Positions 8,184 through 16,757 of a stretch of 64,000 bases of DNA are shown piece by piece. The stretch is from assembly GCF_008254045.1 (NCBI RefSeq), contig NZ_CP042425.1:8260163-8324162 (forward strand), read 5' to 3'. Under the pieces are notes generated by a model. That model ran no database searches, was not told where the DNA came from, and saw nothing but the letters and a program-made list of their open reading frames with translations. The first letter of the stretch is position 1, and each line of letters begins with the position of its first letter. The stretch comes from Limnoglobus roseus (GTDB taxonomy: Bacteria > Planctomycetota > Planctomycetia > Gemmatales > Gemmataceae). Both the position numbers and the translations under genes were made by a program.

Positions 8184-9038
8184 TTACACCGACTTCAGGC
8201 CGAACACCTTCGCGTACACTGCGAGCTTTTCCCGGAAGGCCGGCGGGCGACTTGGACCGGAATTGTGGTGGAGCAGCACGACCGTCAGGTCGTCGTCGGG
8301 CGGCGGCCCGCCGCGGTACTCGGCCAAGGCGGCCACGATCGCGGCGGGGACGGCGGCGGGAGCCGTCGCGTCGAGTCGGCTGACGAGGCGGAGCAACCCG
8401 TCCTCGCCGAGCATCCGGCCGGCCGGGTCTTCGGCTTCCGTCAGCGCGTCGGTGTAGAAGAGGATCAGGTCGTCCGGCCCGAGCGTGACCTCGACCCGCG
8501 AGTAGTCCATCTCGGGAACGATTCCGAGGGGCAGGTCGGCCAGTTCTTGGGCGTCGGCTGCGTCCTGGGCGAGGACCGACCATCGACCGCTCGCCGCCTG
8601 GAACCACAGGGGGCGAGGGTGGCCCGCGTTGCTGACGGTGAACGTGTCGCCCTTCGTCTTGTAGGTGGCGACCACGGCCGTGGCGAAGCGGTTCATCTGT
8701 GCGAGGGCCGCAAACTCGCGGTTCAACGACTTCACCAATCGGCCCTGATCTTTGCGGTTGATGTTCGACCGCATCAAGGCGCGGAGGGATTTCGCGATGT
8801 CCGCGACGGCGGCCCCGTGCCCGGCCACGTCGGCCAGAATAAGGCGGGTGATCGAGCCGCCGCCGCACAGGGAGGTGTAGTACACGTCGCCGCCCGCGAC
8901 GGCGTGCTCGTGCGGCCGGCTGTAGACCCAGATGTCCAGCCCCGGCGTAGTCACGGCCTCTTCGACGGCCTGATTGCCGCCCCAGATTTCCATGCAGTGA
9001 AGGGGCCGCGCCGGGGTGCGTTTCGCCTCAGTCGCCAT
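8184..9038 (-). CDS. SpoIIE/RsbU-type PP2C serine/threonine phosphatase
   Basis: The 284-residue protein is essentially one PP2C (SpoIIE-type) catalytic domain. It has a metal-binding Asp in VAGGDVYY, ADVAGHGAAV, NAGHPRP, FYTDALTEA and the closing PDDDLTVVLL. Such phosphatases remove phosphate from STAS-domain anti-anti-sigma proteins in partner-switching cascades, using Mn or Mg. It has no sensor domain, so input must come from elsewhere. The ATG at 9038 follows an AGGA site 8 bases upstream. It is monocistronic by spacing. The RsbRST module at 54-55 kb in this window could supply a substrate, but distance makes that speculative. Confidence 0.85.
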   Translation of the reverse strand: MATEAKRTPARPLHCMEIWGGNQAVEEAVTTPGLDIWVYSRPHEHAVAGGDVYYTSLCGGGSITRLILADVAGHGAAVADIAKSLRALMRSNINRKDQGRLVKSLNREFAALAQMNRFATAVVATYKTKGDTFTVSNAGHPRPLWFQAASGRWSVLAQDAADAQELADLPLGIVPEMDYSRVEVTLGPDDLILFYTDALTEAEDPAGRMLGEDGLLRLVSRLDATAPAAVPAAIVAALAEYRGGPPPDDDLTVVLLHHNSGPSRPPAFREKLAVYAKVFGLKSV

Positions 9039-9253
9039 GAAGAGTCCTGCCCACGGGAATCGCTCCCGAAGCCGGACGGACGCGGTCGGGTGACAGGGTC
9101 AAGATATTCATGTCGTCCTTCCCGCTCCAGTTTCCACCACAGTGAGCGGCTCAACGACGCGGCGATTATCGGTTTGGAGCGGCCGACGGGCCGAGAGAGA
9201 TGCCGAGCCGATCATGGGTCGGGATGTTGCTCCGTGAAGGAGGATCGCCAAAC

Positions 9254-9745
9254 TCAATTCGGCGTCTTCTCGTAACGGAACGTGCCCGCCGAATGGCACC
9301 GTTCGAATTCGGCCTCCAAGCGACGCACGACCTCGGCCGCCTGCCCGGCGGGGAGCACCTCGGCCTGGCTTTTCACGAACAAAATCAGATTGCTGGCGAA
9401 CAGCTCATCATCCGTGGCGTCGGCGGCTCCGGGGTACAAGTGGAAGGTCGGTTGGCGGGGCGAAGAACTCCGGATCGAGTCCAGAAAGGCCGGATCGTCC
9501 CGGTACAACTCCCGAACCTCCCGAACCGCATCGGGCAGCCCCAGCGTCCCCCGGGTGAGGCGGCGGGCGATATCCTCCTTGGCCTGGATTCTCCACAGTT
9601 GCGGGCCAGGCTCGCCAAGGCACTCGCCCGCCGGGTCAGGGAGTGGCTCCGGCGGCCCCGGGCACACTTGCTGGAACCCCATGGCCGCGACGACGAGAAC
9701 GGCGACCAACCCTGCGAGCATCATGATCGTTTTGGTGCGCGGCAC
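9254..9745 (-). CDS. Small secreted or membrane-anchored protein, unknown function
   Basis: The 163-residue protein starts at a GTG preceded by a strong GGGAGGGTGAAAC ribosome site. Residues about 7-23 form a hydrophobic signal or anchor (MMLAGLVAVLVVAAMGF), followed by a Pro-rich segment with two cysteines. The remainder is a charged helical region of about 110 residues (from about residue 50) without a family I recognise. It stands alone, 215 bases upstream of the phosphatase gene on the same strand, with no evident shared signal. Confidence 0.7.
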   Translation of the reverse strand: MPRTKTIMMLAGLVAVLVVAAMGFQQVCPGPPEPLPDPAGECLGEPGPQLWRIQAKEDIARRLTRGTLGLPDAVREVRELYRDDPAFLDSIRSSSPRQPTFHLYPGAADATDDELFASNLILFVKSQAEVLPAGQAAEVVRRLEAEFERCHSAGTFRYEKTPN

Positions 9746-10465
9746 GTTTCACCCTCCCGGTTCGCGTCACAGTAGAGACGACGATTCGCCAGCGATCTTT
9801 CAAGAAAGCAATGACCCGTTACATTTCCCCGTTCTCTCGAACGGGCGGGCCGAGTGCGCCCGGGAATGAGTGCCCGCCGGGGCCTGAAAGCTTCGGGAAA
9901 AATCCATGAGAAGTGAAGTGGGCCGGTCTGGCAAGGTGATGGCGACGTGGGGAAGGAAGGCGTGTGGCCGGTTACAAGTGATGCTGACCGCAAGCCAGCA
10001 AAGGCTCCCGCGGGACGAGTGACAGAATTGTTCGGTTCGGAGATCTTCCCCGGCGAGCGGCACGGGTTCTGGTGCTTCATCGACCGTGAGTTGGTGTGGT
10101 ACGATTCGGCGGCGGGAACACGCCTTGGAAAAAGCCACTGCTGACAACTCTGACCGGGCGCGGTCGTCCCCCGCATCAACAGTTCCAAAAACGACAGGGC
10201 GAGGTCCAAGTTCTCCCAACTCTGTGAGGCGAAGTCGCCGCACGGTCGGTGCGGTCGTCATCGAGCCGAGTAAGCCAACGCCTGTCTCGTATCTGATGAC
10301 GTTCAGAAACGCAATGGATGAGATTCATGACTCACACAAACTGATAATATCGTCTCCACGTCCTGGCAAAATCTCCTCACGCTGACCTATTGTGAAACCA
10401 GTTTCGCATCTTTTGATCTTTCGGCGAGCCTGGGCACCTACAATCGTGATTGTTTTGGAGTCTCT
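9746..10465. other. Intergenic region without a convincing gene
   Basis: About 720 bases separate a divergent pair. Short open frames occur (for example 9947-10144 on the plus strand) but lack ribosome sites and recognisable products. The right end (from about 10380) is noticeably more AT rich and should hold the promoter of the hybrid kinase gene, which has GGAG 6 bases before its ATG. Confidence 0.5.
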
Positions 10466-12460
10466 ATGGCCAATGTATCCCCTCCTACTTTGACGTATGA
10501 AGGTGCACTCTTTGGACTCCTCGCCGAGCGAGTTCGAGATTACGCCATTTTCATGCTAGACCCGTCGGGCTTGGTGAGAACCTGGAACATCGGGGCGGAG
10601 CGGACCAAGGGCTATCGGGCGGACGAAATCATCGGGCGGCATTTCTCCTCCTTTTATACCCCGGAGGACCAGGCCGCCGGTCGACCGGCGGCGGGGCTTG
10701 CCGCTACGGCGGCGACGGGGTCCTACGAAGACGAGGGGTGGCGGGTCCGCAAGGACGGCTCACGGTTCTGGGCAAACGTAGTTATCACCGCCTTACGGGA
10801 TGAGGCCGGCGTTTTGACCGGGTACGCCAAGATCACCCGCGACCTGACGGAACGAAAGCGGGTGGAGGACGAACTTCGTGCGGGCCGGGACGGACTCGAG
10901 CGACGAGTTCGCGAGCGGACCGCGGCACTGGAGTTGGCCAACGAAGAATTGCGGGCCAGCAAGGCTCGTGACCGGGCCGTGATTGATGCCCTGGCGGCGG
11001 TCGTATGGACGTGCGACTTGGACGGGAACACGATAAACTGTAACCCGCCCTGGCACGAATATTTCGGCCTGCCGGAAGAGGTCATTGCCCGCTACGGCTG
11101 GAAGCCCGGGCTCCATCCCGATGACTTGGATCGCGTTTTGGGTGAGGTTCCGCGGTTGCTGGGAACCGGTCGGCCGTACACTCAACGGTTCCGCGTCCGC
11201 AAACCCGACGGCCACTACCGCCACTGGCACGTCTTCGCCGCCCCGGTCCGCGACTGCGGGAAAATCGTCTGCTGGACCGGTGTATGTATCGATGTGACCG
11301 AGCAACACAACTTGGAGGAGCAACTGCGGCAGGCGCAGAAGATGGAGGCCGTCGGCCAACTCGCCGCCGGAGTGGCGCACGACTTCAACAACCTGTTGAC
11401 AGTCATCTCCGGGTACAGCGAATTGATGATGACCTTCTTGGCGGCAGACGATCCGAAGCGATCCTCCATCCAGGCCATCAGCGACGCGGGGGAGCGGGCG
11501 GCCGGGTTAACCCGCCAACTGCTCGCGTTCAGCCGCCAGTCGATCCTGGACCCGCAGGTCCTCGACATGAACGCGGTGATCGGCGACACCGAGCGGATGC
11601 TCCGCCGGGTGATCGGCGAAGACGTTCAACTGGCGACCGTGCTCGACCCGCGGATCGGGCGGGTGCGGGCGGACGCCGGGCAGGTCGGGCAGGTGCTCAT
11701 GAACCTGGCGGTGAACGCCCGCGATGCCATGCCGCGGGGCGGCAAGCTGACGATCGAGACGCGGAACGTGGTCCTGGACTCCGCGTACCTGAACACGCAC
11801 GTCGAGGTCGCGGCCGGCCGGCACGTGCTGGTCGCCGTGTCGGACAACGGCGTCGGCATGCCGTCGGCCGTCCGGGAGCGGGTGTTCGAGCCGTTCTACA
11901 CCACCAAGGGCGTGGGCAAGGGGACCGGGCTGGGCCTGTCGGTCGTCCACGGCATCGTCAAGCAGTCCGGCGGGGTGATCGGAGCGTACTCCGAGGTTGG
12001 GCTGGGGACGACATTCAAGATTTATTTGCCGGTGATCGACGCGCCGGTGACGCCACTGCCCCGAGCCGTCGCCTTTGCCCCGGCGCGGGCGACCGAGACC
12101 GTCCTCTTTGTCGAGGACGAAGAGGGCGTGCGCGAGTTGAGCTTATTGGTCCTCCAGGACCAGGGGTACGATGTCGTCGCGGCGGCCAACGGGCGGGAGG
12201 CCGTTCGGTTTGCCAAAGCGTTAGGTCGAGACATCGACGTGTTGGTAACGGACGTGGTCATGCCGGAGATGAGCGGCCGCGAACTCGCCGAAACTTTACG
12301 CCCGGAGTTCCCGCGGATGAAGGTCTTGTACCTGAGCGGGTATACCGATGACGCGGTCGTCCGGCACGGGATTCTCCGTGCCGATGTCGCCTTCCTACAG
12401 AAGCCTTACACCCCGACCGTCTTGCTTCGGAAGTTGAGGTCGGTTCTGGATGGCAGATGA
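10466..12460 (+). CDS. PAS-PAS hybrid sensor histidine kinase with C-terminal receiver
   Basis: The 664-residue cytosolic kinase has PAS domain 1 (about 15-130, IFMLDPSGLVRTWNIGAER), a coiled linker, PAS domain 2 (about 170-285), and a dimerisation/phosphorylation domain with the phospho-His in GVAHDFNNLLTVISGY. A HATPase domain follows (NLAVNARDAM, SDNGVGM, GTGLGLSVVHG). The receiver (about 540-660) has its phospho-acceptor Asp in DVLVTDVVMPEMSG and Lys in FLQKPYTP. The HDFNN-type H-box defines a class common in soil and aquatic bacteria. There is no transmembrane helix, so sensing is internal. No partner regulator lies next to it. Confidence 0.92.
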   Translation: MANVSPPTLTYEGALFGLLAERVRDYAIFMLDPSGLVRTWNIGAERTKGYRADEIIGRHFSSFYTPEDQAAGRPAAGLAATAATGSYEDEGWRVRKDGSRFWANVVITALRDEAGVLTGYAKITRDLTERKRVEDELRAGRDGLERRVRERTAALELANEELRASKARDRAVIDALAAVVWTCDLDGNTINCNPPWHEYFGLPEEVIARYGWKPGLHPDDLDRVLGEVPRLLGTGRPYTQRFRVRKPDGHYRHWHVFAAPVRDCGKIVCWTGVCIDVTEQHNLEEQLRQAQKMEAVGQLAAGVAHDFNNLLTVISGYSELMMTFLAADDPKRSSIQAISDAGERAAGLTRQLLAFSRQSILDPQVLDMNAVIGDTERMLRRVIGEDVQLATVLDPRIGRVRADAGQVGQVLMNLAVNARDAMPRGGKLTIETRNVVLDSAYLNTHVEVAAGRHVLVAVSDNGVGMPSAVRERVFEPFYTTKGVGKGTGLGLSVVHGIVKQSGGVIGAYSEVGLGTTFKIYLPVIDAPVTPLPRAVAFAPARATETVLFVEDEEGVRELSLLVLQDQGYDVVAAANGREAVRFAKALGRDIDVLVTDVVMPEMSGRELAETLRPEFPRMKVLYLSGYTDDAVVRHGILRADVAFLQKPYTPTVLLRKLRSVLDGR

Positions 12461-13010
12461 CCCGAAGCCCGCGCAGCTCCTACGTAACCATCACGTCGTT
12501 GTCATCAATTCCTCCCCGCCGCTTCGCTTCGTTTGCTCCGGGCACTTCGGGTTCGTGGGGTATAGGGTGAGGGTTCGCCTTTCTCGCCGGCTCACCCACA
12601 ACTCTGCGGCCCGCTCGCCCATCGACAAGGATTGAGAGGCACGGGCGGCGGCGGTTGATAGCGGGGCACTCCCCGAGCGTCTACCGGCACTCACCGCTGG
12701 CCACGACTGCCGGACAGGCCGGATCCCCGTCGCCGGGTCACTCGCGTGAGCCGTCATCGTAGGCGGCGGTCACAGCGGCGCGACCGCCGGGTCGGCCGAA
12801 ATAGTTCCCGTCGCGGCCCGCCTGTTCACGTTGTGCCGGATGATTCGCGCGTCGGGCCTCTTCGCACATCATCACCCCCGCCATCGTACCGCGCCACCCG
12901 TAGCTGCGCGACCGATCTCGGCATCCGCGGGTCGGTGACGTGCGCCACGGAAGGATTTATGAATTTTGCGGTCCTGGTTTCGTGCGGCCTTTGGACCGCG
13001 GCCCGCTCCG
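12461..13010. other. Intergenic region, probably degraded mobile-element flank
   Basis: About 550 bases hold no convincing gene. The short frames here have shadow-like, arginine-rich translations. Since the next recognisable sequence is a transposase fragment, part of this stretch may be the decayed remainder of that element, but I could not align it to anything. Confidence 0.4.
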
Positions 13011-13193
13011 CACTTCAACCACAAGCGGAGCAACATCGAATCGGCGTTCTCCGCCATGAAGCGGAAGTTCGGCGAATCGCTCCGATCGAAAACGACGCTC
13101 GCGATGACGAACGAGTGCTTGGCAAAAGTGGTCTGCCACAACTTGACGTGCGTGAATCACGCGAAGTACGAACTCGGCATCGACCCGAACTTC
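13011..13193 (+). pseudogene. C-terminal remnant of a DDE-type transposase
   Basis: Reading the plus strand here gives HKRSNIESAFSAMKRKFGE, then SKTTLAMTNE and KVVCHNLTCVNH, ending LGIDPNF. This matches the C-terminal helix block of IS5/IS4-like DDE transposases (HKRSNVEST..MIKRKFG, NE.L.K.LCHN), including the last catalytic Glu in NIES. About 60 residues remain. The upstream catalytic Asp regions are missing and no inverted repeats are seen. It is a dead insertion-sequence fragment about 150 bases from a tRNA gene. Confidence 0.7.
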
Positions 13194-13345
13194 GCACCTC
13201 GGAAACGCTTCACAACGAATGCGGAACCTGCACACCGGTTGTATAGAAAGCATCCGCCGTTGCGCAAAACCACCACAGGGGACAAAGGACCGATTGAAAA
13301 CAAAGGGATTTCGCTAAAGACGGGCGATTCCTGCAATTCGATCAG

Positions 13346-13426
13346 TGGCCAAGGTGGGACTCGAACCCACACACTGTTAGGTGCTCGATTTTGAGTCGAG
13401 TGCGTCTGCCATTCCGCCACTTGGCC
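13346..13426 (-). tRNA. tRNA-Leu, anticodon CAA
   Basis: On the minus strand the gene folds as a class II tRNA of 81 bases. The acceptor stem GGCCAAG pairs with CTTGGCC, and the discriminator is A. The anticodon stem CTCGA/TCGAG carries the loop CTCAAAA, which gives anticodon CAA (reads UUG). A long variable arm (CAC...GTG) and a T arm GTGGG/CCCAC with TTCGAGT follow. CCA is not encoded. Confidence 0.95.
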
Positions 13427-13523
13427 TCTCACACAACGTAGCGTTTCCGACCGGGGCGGGCAAGACCGGCTGTCCCGGGCGGTATCCCCCCGTAAGTTAC
13501 ACCCCACCCCTAGGGAGTCACTT

Positions 13524-14312
13524 GTGGCCGATGAAACAGAGTTGGAAACTGTGGACGTGGTCGCTGTCGCCCCCCACCCCGACGACCTTGAAATCCTCTG
13601 CGGCGGCACGCTCGCCAAGCTCGTCCACCAGGGGTATCGCGTCGGTATCATCGACCTCACCAGTGGCGAACCGACGCCGCGGGGCAGCCTTGCCAAGCGG
13701 AAGCAGGAGGCCGAAACCGCCCGCCAGATTCTCGGCGTTCACGTCCGCGTGAACCTCGATCTCCCGAACCGCATCCTGATGGACGGCCCCGAGAACCGCT
13801 ACGCCCTCGCCACGGCGTTCCGCAAGATGAAGCCGAAGATCGTGATCGCCGCGTTCGGTCGCACGCCGGCCGGGTCGCCGGACCATTACCAGGGTGGGCT
13901 GATCGCCGAGGCGGCACGGTTCCACTCGCAATTGACGAAGTGGAACGAACGATTCGACGGAACCGACCCGTACCGAGTGCCGCACCTCGTCTACGTGCCA
14001 TTCCCGTCGGACGCGGAAGTGCGGACGTGGCCGGGGACGTTTGTCATCGACATCAGCGACACCATCGAGCAGAAGTTGGCGGCGGTGCAGGCTTACGATT
14101 CGCAGTTCGACGGCGATCGGTTCGCGAAGGTGCGGCACTACCTCACGTCGGCCAACGGCTTCACCGGCGGTCGGTGCGGCTTCCTGTACGGCGAACTGTT
14201 CGTGCTGCCGACGCCGGTCGGCGGCGACGACCTCGTTCGCGTCGTGACGGGTGGGAAGGGGACGTTCGCCCCCGTACAACTGCCGGGACGAGATCACTTG
14301 CCGCTTCAGTAA
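13524..14312 (+). CDS. PIG-L/LmbE-family N-acetylglucosamine deacetylase (BshB1-like)
   Basis: The 262-residue zinc-dependent deacetylase begins at a GTG with GGGAG 7 bases upstream. The N-terminal metal motif APHPDDLEI is diagnostic, and the third ligand is in SPDHYQGG (about residue 115). This length and the AFGRTP.GSPDH arrangement resemble BshB1, which deacetylates GlcNAc-malate in bacillithiol synthesis. Related enzymes act on other N-acetylglucosaminyl compounds. No bshA or bshC is present in the window, so the pathway is unproven. The aminotransferase gene follows after 13 bases, so the two are likely cotranscribed. Confidence 0.82.
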   Translation: MADETELETVDVVAVAPHPDDLEILCGGTLAKLVHQGYRVGIIDLTSGEPTPRGSLAKRKQEAETARQILGVHVRVNLDLPNRILMDGPENRYALATAFRKMKPKIVIAAFGRTPAGSPDHYQGGLIAEAARFHSQLTKWNERFDGTDPYRVPHLVYVPFPSDAEVRTWPGTFVIDISDTIEQKLAAVQAYDSQFDGDRFAKVRHYLTSANGFTGGRCGFLYGELFVLPTPVGGDDLVRVVTGGKGTFAPVQLPGRDHLPLQ

Positions 14313-14325
14313 ACGAGGACGACCC

Positions 14326-15435
14326 GTGGACCCGAGACGATTGTTGGCCGACCGTACCCGCTCCATCGAAGTCTCCGGCATTCGCAAGGTCTTCGACCTC
14401 GGCAAGTCGCTCAAAGACCCGATCAACCTGAGTATCGGCCAGCCGCACTTCGACGTGCCGGAGGCGATCAAGGGGGCCGCGAAAGACGCCATCGACCGCG
14501 GCCAAAACGGCTACACCGTCACGCAGGGTTTGGCCGAATTCCGCGAGCGGATCAAGGCCGACTTGAAGCCACTTGGGCACGCCGACCGCGAAGTCATCAT
14601 CACCAGCGGCACGAGCGGCGGCCTGCTCTTGGCGATGATGGCGGTCGTGAACCCCGGCGACGAAGTGATTGTGCCGGACCCGTACTTCGTCGCGTACCCA
14701 CACCTCGTCACGCTCGCCGGCGGCACGTCGGTGTATGTGGGCACGTACCCGAACTTCCAGATCGACCCGGCGAAGATCGAGGCGGCCATCACGCCGCGGA
14801 CGAAGGTGATTCTGCTCTGCTCGCCGTCCAACCCGACCGGGGCGACGGTACCGGTCGCGGTGCAGAAGCAACTCGCCGAGATCGCCGCCCGGCACAACGT
14901 GCTGCTTCTTAGTGACGAGATTTACAAGGCGTTCCACTACGACACGACACCCCGTAGCCCGGCCGAGTTCGATTCGAACGTGCTGGTGATTGAGGGCTTC
15001 GGCAAGACCTACGGCATGACGGGGTGGCGGCTCGGCTACGCGCACGGCCCGAAGGCGATCATCGACGAAATGATGAAGCTCCAGCAGTTCACGTTCGTCT
15101 GTGCCCCGAGCGTGGTGCAGTACGCCGGCCTCGCGGCGATGGACTTTGACGTGAGCGGCATCGTCGCCGACTACAAGCGGAAGCGCGACCGTTTGTGTGC
15201 GGGCCTACGGGACCGCTTCGAGTTCGACGTGCCGGGCGGGGCGTTCTACCTCTTTGCGAAAACGCCCTGGGGCACGGGCACAGAGTTCGTGACGGAGGCG
15301 GTGAAGAATTCACTGCTCGTCATCCCCGGCGGCGTGTTTAGCCGCAAGGACACGCACTTCCGCATCAGCTACGCGGCAAAGGACGAAACGCTCGACCGCG
15401 GAATCGAAGTGCTGAACCGGCTGTCAAAGGGCTGA
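14326..15435 (+). CDS. Class I/II PLP-dependent aminotransferase
   Basis: The 369-residue cytosolic enzyme has the full fold-type I pattern. It shows NLSIGQPHFDVPE near the N-terminus, the TSGTSGG cofactor phosphate loop, SPSNPTGA, LLSDEIYKAF with the PLP-contacting Asp, and the lysine site GFGKTYGMTGWRLG. The Arg that binds the substrate carboxylate is in FRISYA near the end. It resembles aspartate/aromatic aminotransferases; the exact amino acid is not clear. The GTG at 14326 was chosen, with AACGAGGA just upstream. Its stop codon lies inside the outer core of an integron attC site, so it is the fixed gene flanking the cassette array. Confidence 0.85.
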   Translation: MDPRRLLADRTRSIEVSGIRKVFDLGKSLKDPINLSIGQPHFDVPEAIKGAAKDAIDRGQNGYTVTQGLAEFRERIKADLKPLGHADREVIITSGTSGGLLLAMMAVVNPGDEVIVPDPYFVAYPHLVTLAGGTSVYVGTYPNFQIDPAKIEAAITPRTKVILLCSPSNPTGATVPVAVQKQLAEIAARHNVLLLSDEIYKAFHYDTTPRSPAEFDSNVLVIEGFGKTYGMTGWRLGYAHGPKAIIDEMMKLQQFTFVCAPSVVQYAGLAAMDFDVSGIVADYKRKRDRLCAGLRDRFEFDVPGGAFYLFAKTPWGTGTEFVTEAVKNSLLVIPGGVFSRKDTHFRISYAAKDETLDRGIEVLNRLSKG

Positions 15436-15538
15436 ACATAAAGCTCAGCAGCCGCCCGGGCATGATGTCACGACCGGAGCCGCCGAACCAGCGAAAAGCG
15501 CTAATGAGCCGGCGGTCTGCTGCAGCGCCGGGTTCGGC
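15431..15538 (-). other. attC recombination site, distal cassette
   Basis: The 108-base imperfect palindrome ends in the core pair GCTGAAC (15431-15437) and GTTCGGC (15532-15538). Inner arms AGCAGCCGCC and GGCGGTCTGCT pair except for one bulged base, at the same place as in the second site at 15942-16038. That extra base and the unpaired spacer next to the cores are hallmarks of attC folding. On the minus strand the site follows the stop of the cassette gene at 15545-15925. Confidence 0.75.
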
Positions 15539-15544
15539 CCGACC

Positions 15545-15925
15545 TCAGCGGAACAGGTCCTTTACGGCTGTCGGCAGCTGCTCCTCCGACACCCACCCCG
15601 CCTTCTGGACCGCCTCGACATCACCGCCCGCCATCAGCCGTAGCAGTCGCACGACCTCCGCCTTCCGGGCGGCTCGGCGGTATACCGCCGCGATACGCTT
15701 CCGCCTGCGGCCGGCAGCTCCCCCGGGGCTCTGCCCCAGACGCAGCACTCCGCTGACGTGGGCCGCGACGTACCAGTCGCCGTGATGGACCGACACCTCG
15801 GCATACTCCCGGTCGGCCGGGTCCTCCCCGAGTTGTTCCAACAAGTCCGCTACGACCGAGTCGATGTCCGCGTCGTCCCCGTACCGGGCCTGGGCGCCCA
15901 AGCGTTCGTAGACGTAGAACGCCAC
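15545..15925 (-). CDS. Integron cassette gene 2, unknown 126-residue protein
   Basis: The frame starts at a GTG with a strong GGAAGGAG site, 16 bases past the core site of the upstream attC, as is usual for cassette genes. The product begins VAFYVYERLGAQARYGDD, has an acidic helical N-half and a central strand-rich segment (AEVSVHHGDWYVAAHV). A basic stretch (RRRKRIAAVYRRAARK) follows, then a helical C-terminus. No family is recognised; it is soluble and has no signal peptide. It sits between two attC sites on the strand leading away from the integrase remnant, so it is very likely a mobile cassette protein. A small accessory, immunity-like or regulatory role is possible but unsupported. Confidence 0.75.
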   Translation of the reverse strand: MAFYVYERLGAQARYGDDADIDSVVADLLEQLGEDPADREYAEVSVHHGDWYVAAHVSGVLRLGQSPGGAAGRRRKRIAAVYRRAARKAEVVRLLRLMAGGDVEAVQKAGWVSEEQLPTAVKDLFR

Positions 15926-15941
15926 GGTCGCTCCTTCCGGG

Positions 15942-16038
15942 GCCGAACGACCCAGCTCAGCAGCCGGGGCCGCTCGGGGAGCTTTGAATCCCGGAACCGC
16001 TACATGCGGCCCCGGTCTGCTACAGCGCCTGGTTCGGC
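15942..16038 (-). other. attC recombination site, proximal cassette
   Basis: The 97-base palindrome is bounded by GCCGAAC (15942-15948) and its complement GTTCGGC (16032-16038). These fill the places of the R' and R'' cores (consensus GTTRRRY). The inner arms AGCAGCCGGGGCCGC and GCGGCCCCGGTCTGCT pair over 15 positions with one bulged base. The mismatched spacers between cores and inner arms are 5-6 bases. The site overlaps the last 39 bases of the cassette gene at 16000-16536. Confidence 0.8.
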
Positions 16039-16536
16039 GTCTGCGGCACACCCAGCCGAGTACGCCTCCAACTCGCCAGCGAACTGCCGGCTCACGGTGG
16101 CCCCGGCCCCCGACCCCAACTCCACCCGGCCGCCCGTCGTGGCCACCAACTGCCGCAGCAACTCGAACAAGGCGAGCAACTGCGGCCGGCCCCACTCCGG
16201 ACCCATGCGGTAGTCGAGGGTCACCTCGTCAGGCCACACGAACACGCCCAAGTCCGGCAGAACAACACCGGCGAACTCCAAGCCTGGGGCAAGCACGTGG
16301 ACCGCTTCGGCCACCCTGCGGGCCACCAGCCGGGCCGCGTCCGGGTAGTCGGCCACCCGCTCGTCCCGCTCCAGCCCAGTGTGCCAGAAGTGGGCGTCTG
16401 GGGTGACGGGCGAGCGAGCGCGGATGAACTCGAACGCGGCCACCACCCCCGACTCGTCCAACCCCGCCAGCCGAATGTCGTACAGCCCGCCGTCGTCGGT
16501 CTCGAAGAGCCAGTGGAGCCGCTCCCACGCATCCAT
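16000..16536 (-). CDS. Integron cassette gene 1, unknown 178-residue protein
   Basis: The ATG at 16536 has GGAGGGTG upstream and lies 33 bases after a GTTCGGC core site (16569-16575), as expected for the first cassette. The protein starts MDAWERLHWLFETDDG and has a mixed alpha/beta pattern (YDIRLAGL, FEFIRAR, VVLPDLGVFVWPDEV, LLALFELLRQLVAT). The C-terminal tail is Ala and Gly rich, encoded within the attC site. It looks cytosolic and has no recognised family. The first-cassette position would place it nearest to any cassette promoter. It is not homologous in any obvious way to the second cassette protein. Confidence 0.75.
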   Translation of the reverse strand: MDAWERLHWLFETDDGGLYDIRLAGLDESGVVAAFEFIRARSPVTPDAHFWHTGLERDERVADYPDAARLVARRVAEAVHVLAPGLEFAGVVLPDLGVFVWPDEVTLDYRMGPEWGRPQLLALFELLRQLVATTGGRVELGSGAGATVSRQFAGELEAYSAGCAADAEPGAVADRGRM

Positions 16537-16568
16537 CCGGCACCCTCCGCCGGCTCGGGGCTTCTGCC

Positions 16569-16575
16569 GCCGAAC
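16569..16575 (-). other. Core site at the attI/first-cassette boundary
   Basis: On the minus strand this reads GTTCGGC, identical to the R' core of the proximal attC site. It lies between the integrase remnant and the first cassette gene, exactly where an attI x attC junction is expected. The rest of the attI site should extend toward 16757 but has no sequence consensus to confirm it. Confidence 0.65.
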
Positions 16576-16696
16576 TTGTAATTCTCTCACACGTTGTTGG
16601 AGTATACTTACGAACGAAACGGCCTGTCCAATACTTTTCGCCATGCTTTCTCCGCCGTTCCTACCGGTGCCAGGCCGTAACACACTTGCCAATGGA

Positions 16697-16743
16697 CGCG
16701 CCGCGCGACATAACGCGATTACGCCCGCGCCGCGCGACATAAC
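16697..16743. repeat. Two direct repeats upstream of the integrase remnant
   Basis: The 18-base sequence CGCGCCGCGCGACATAAC occurs at 16697-16714 and, with the first base preserved, again at 16726-16743, a 29-base period. Direct repeats that bind integrase occur in some attI sites, and the end of each repeat (GTTATGT on the minus strand) is close to a core site. They lie just before the ribosome site of the integrase frame, so they could also be regulatory. Confidence 0.5.
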
Positions 16744-16757
16744 ACATCAACGGGAGG

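Noticed and set aside
9947..10144. 65-residue plus-strand open frame
   Set aside because: No ribosome site and no recognisable features.
15482..15538. Shorter attC-like pairing inside the distal site, using an inner GCCGAAC
   Set aside because: Inner arms pair poorly, while the outer pairing reproduces the bulge and arms of the other attC.
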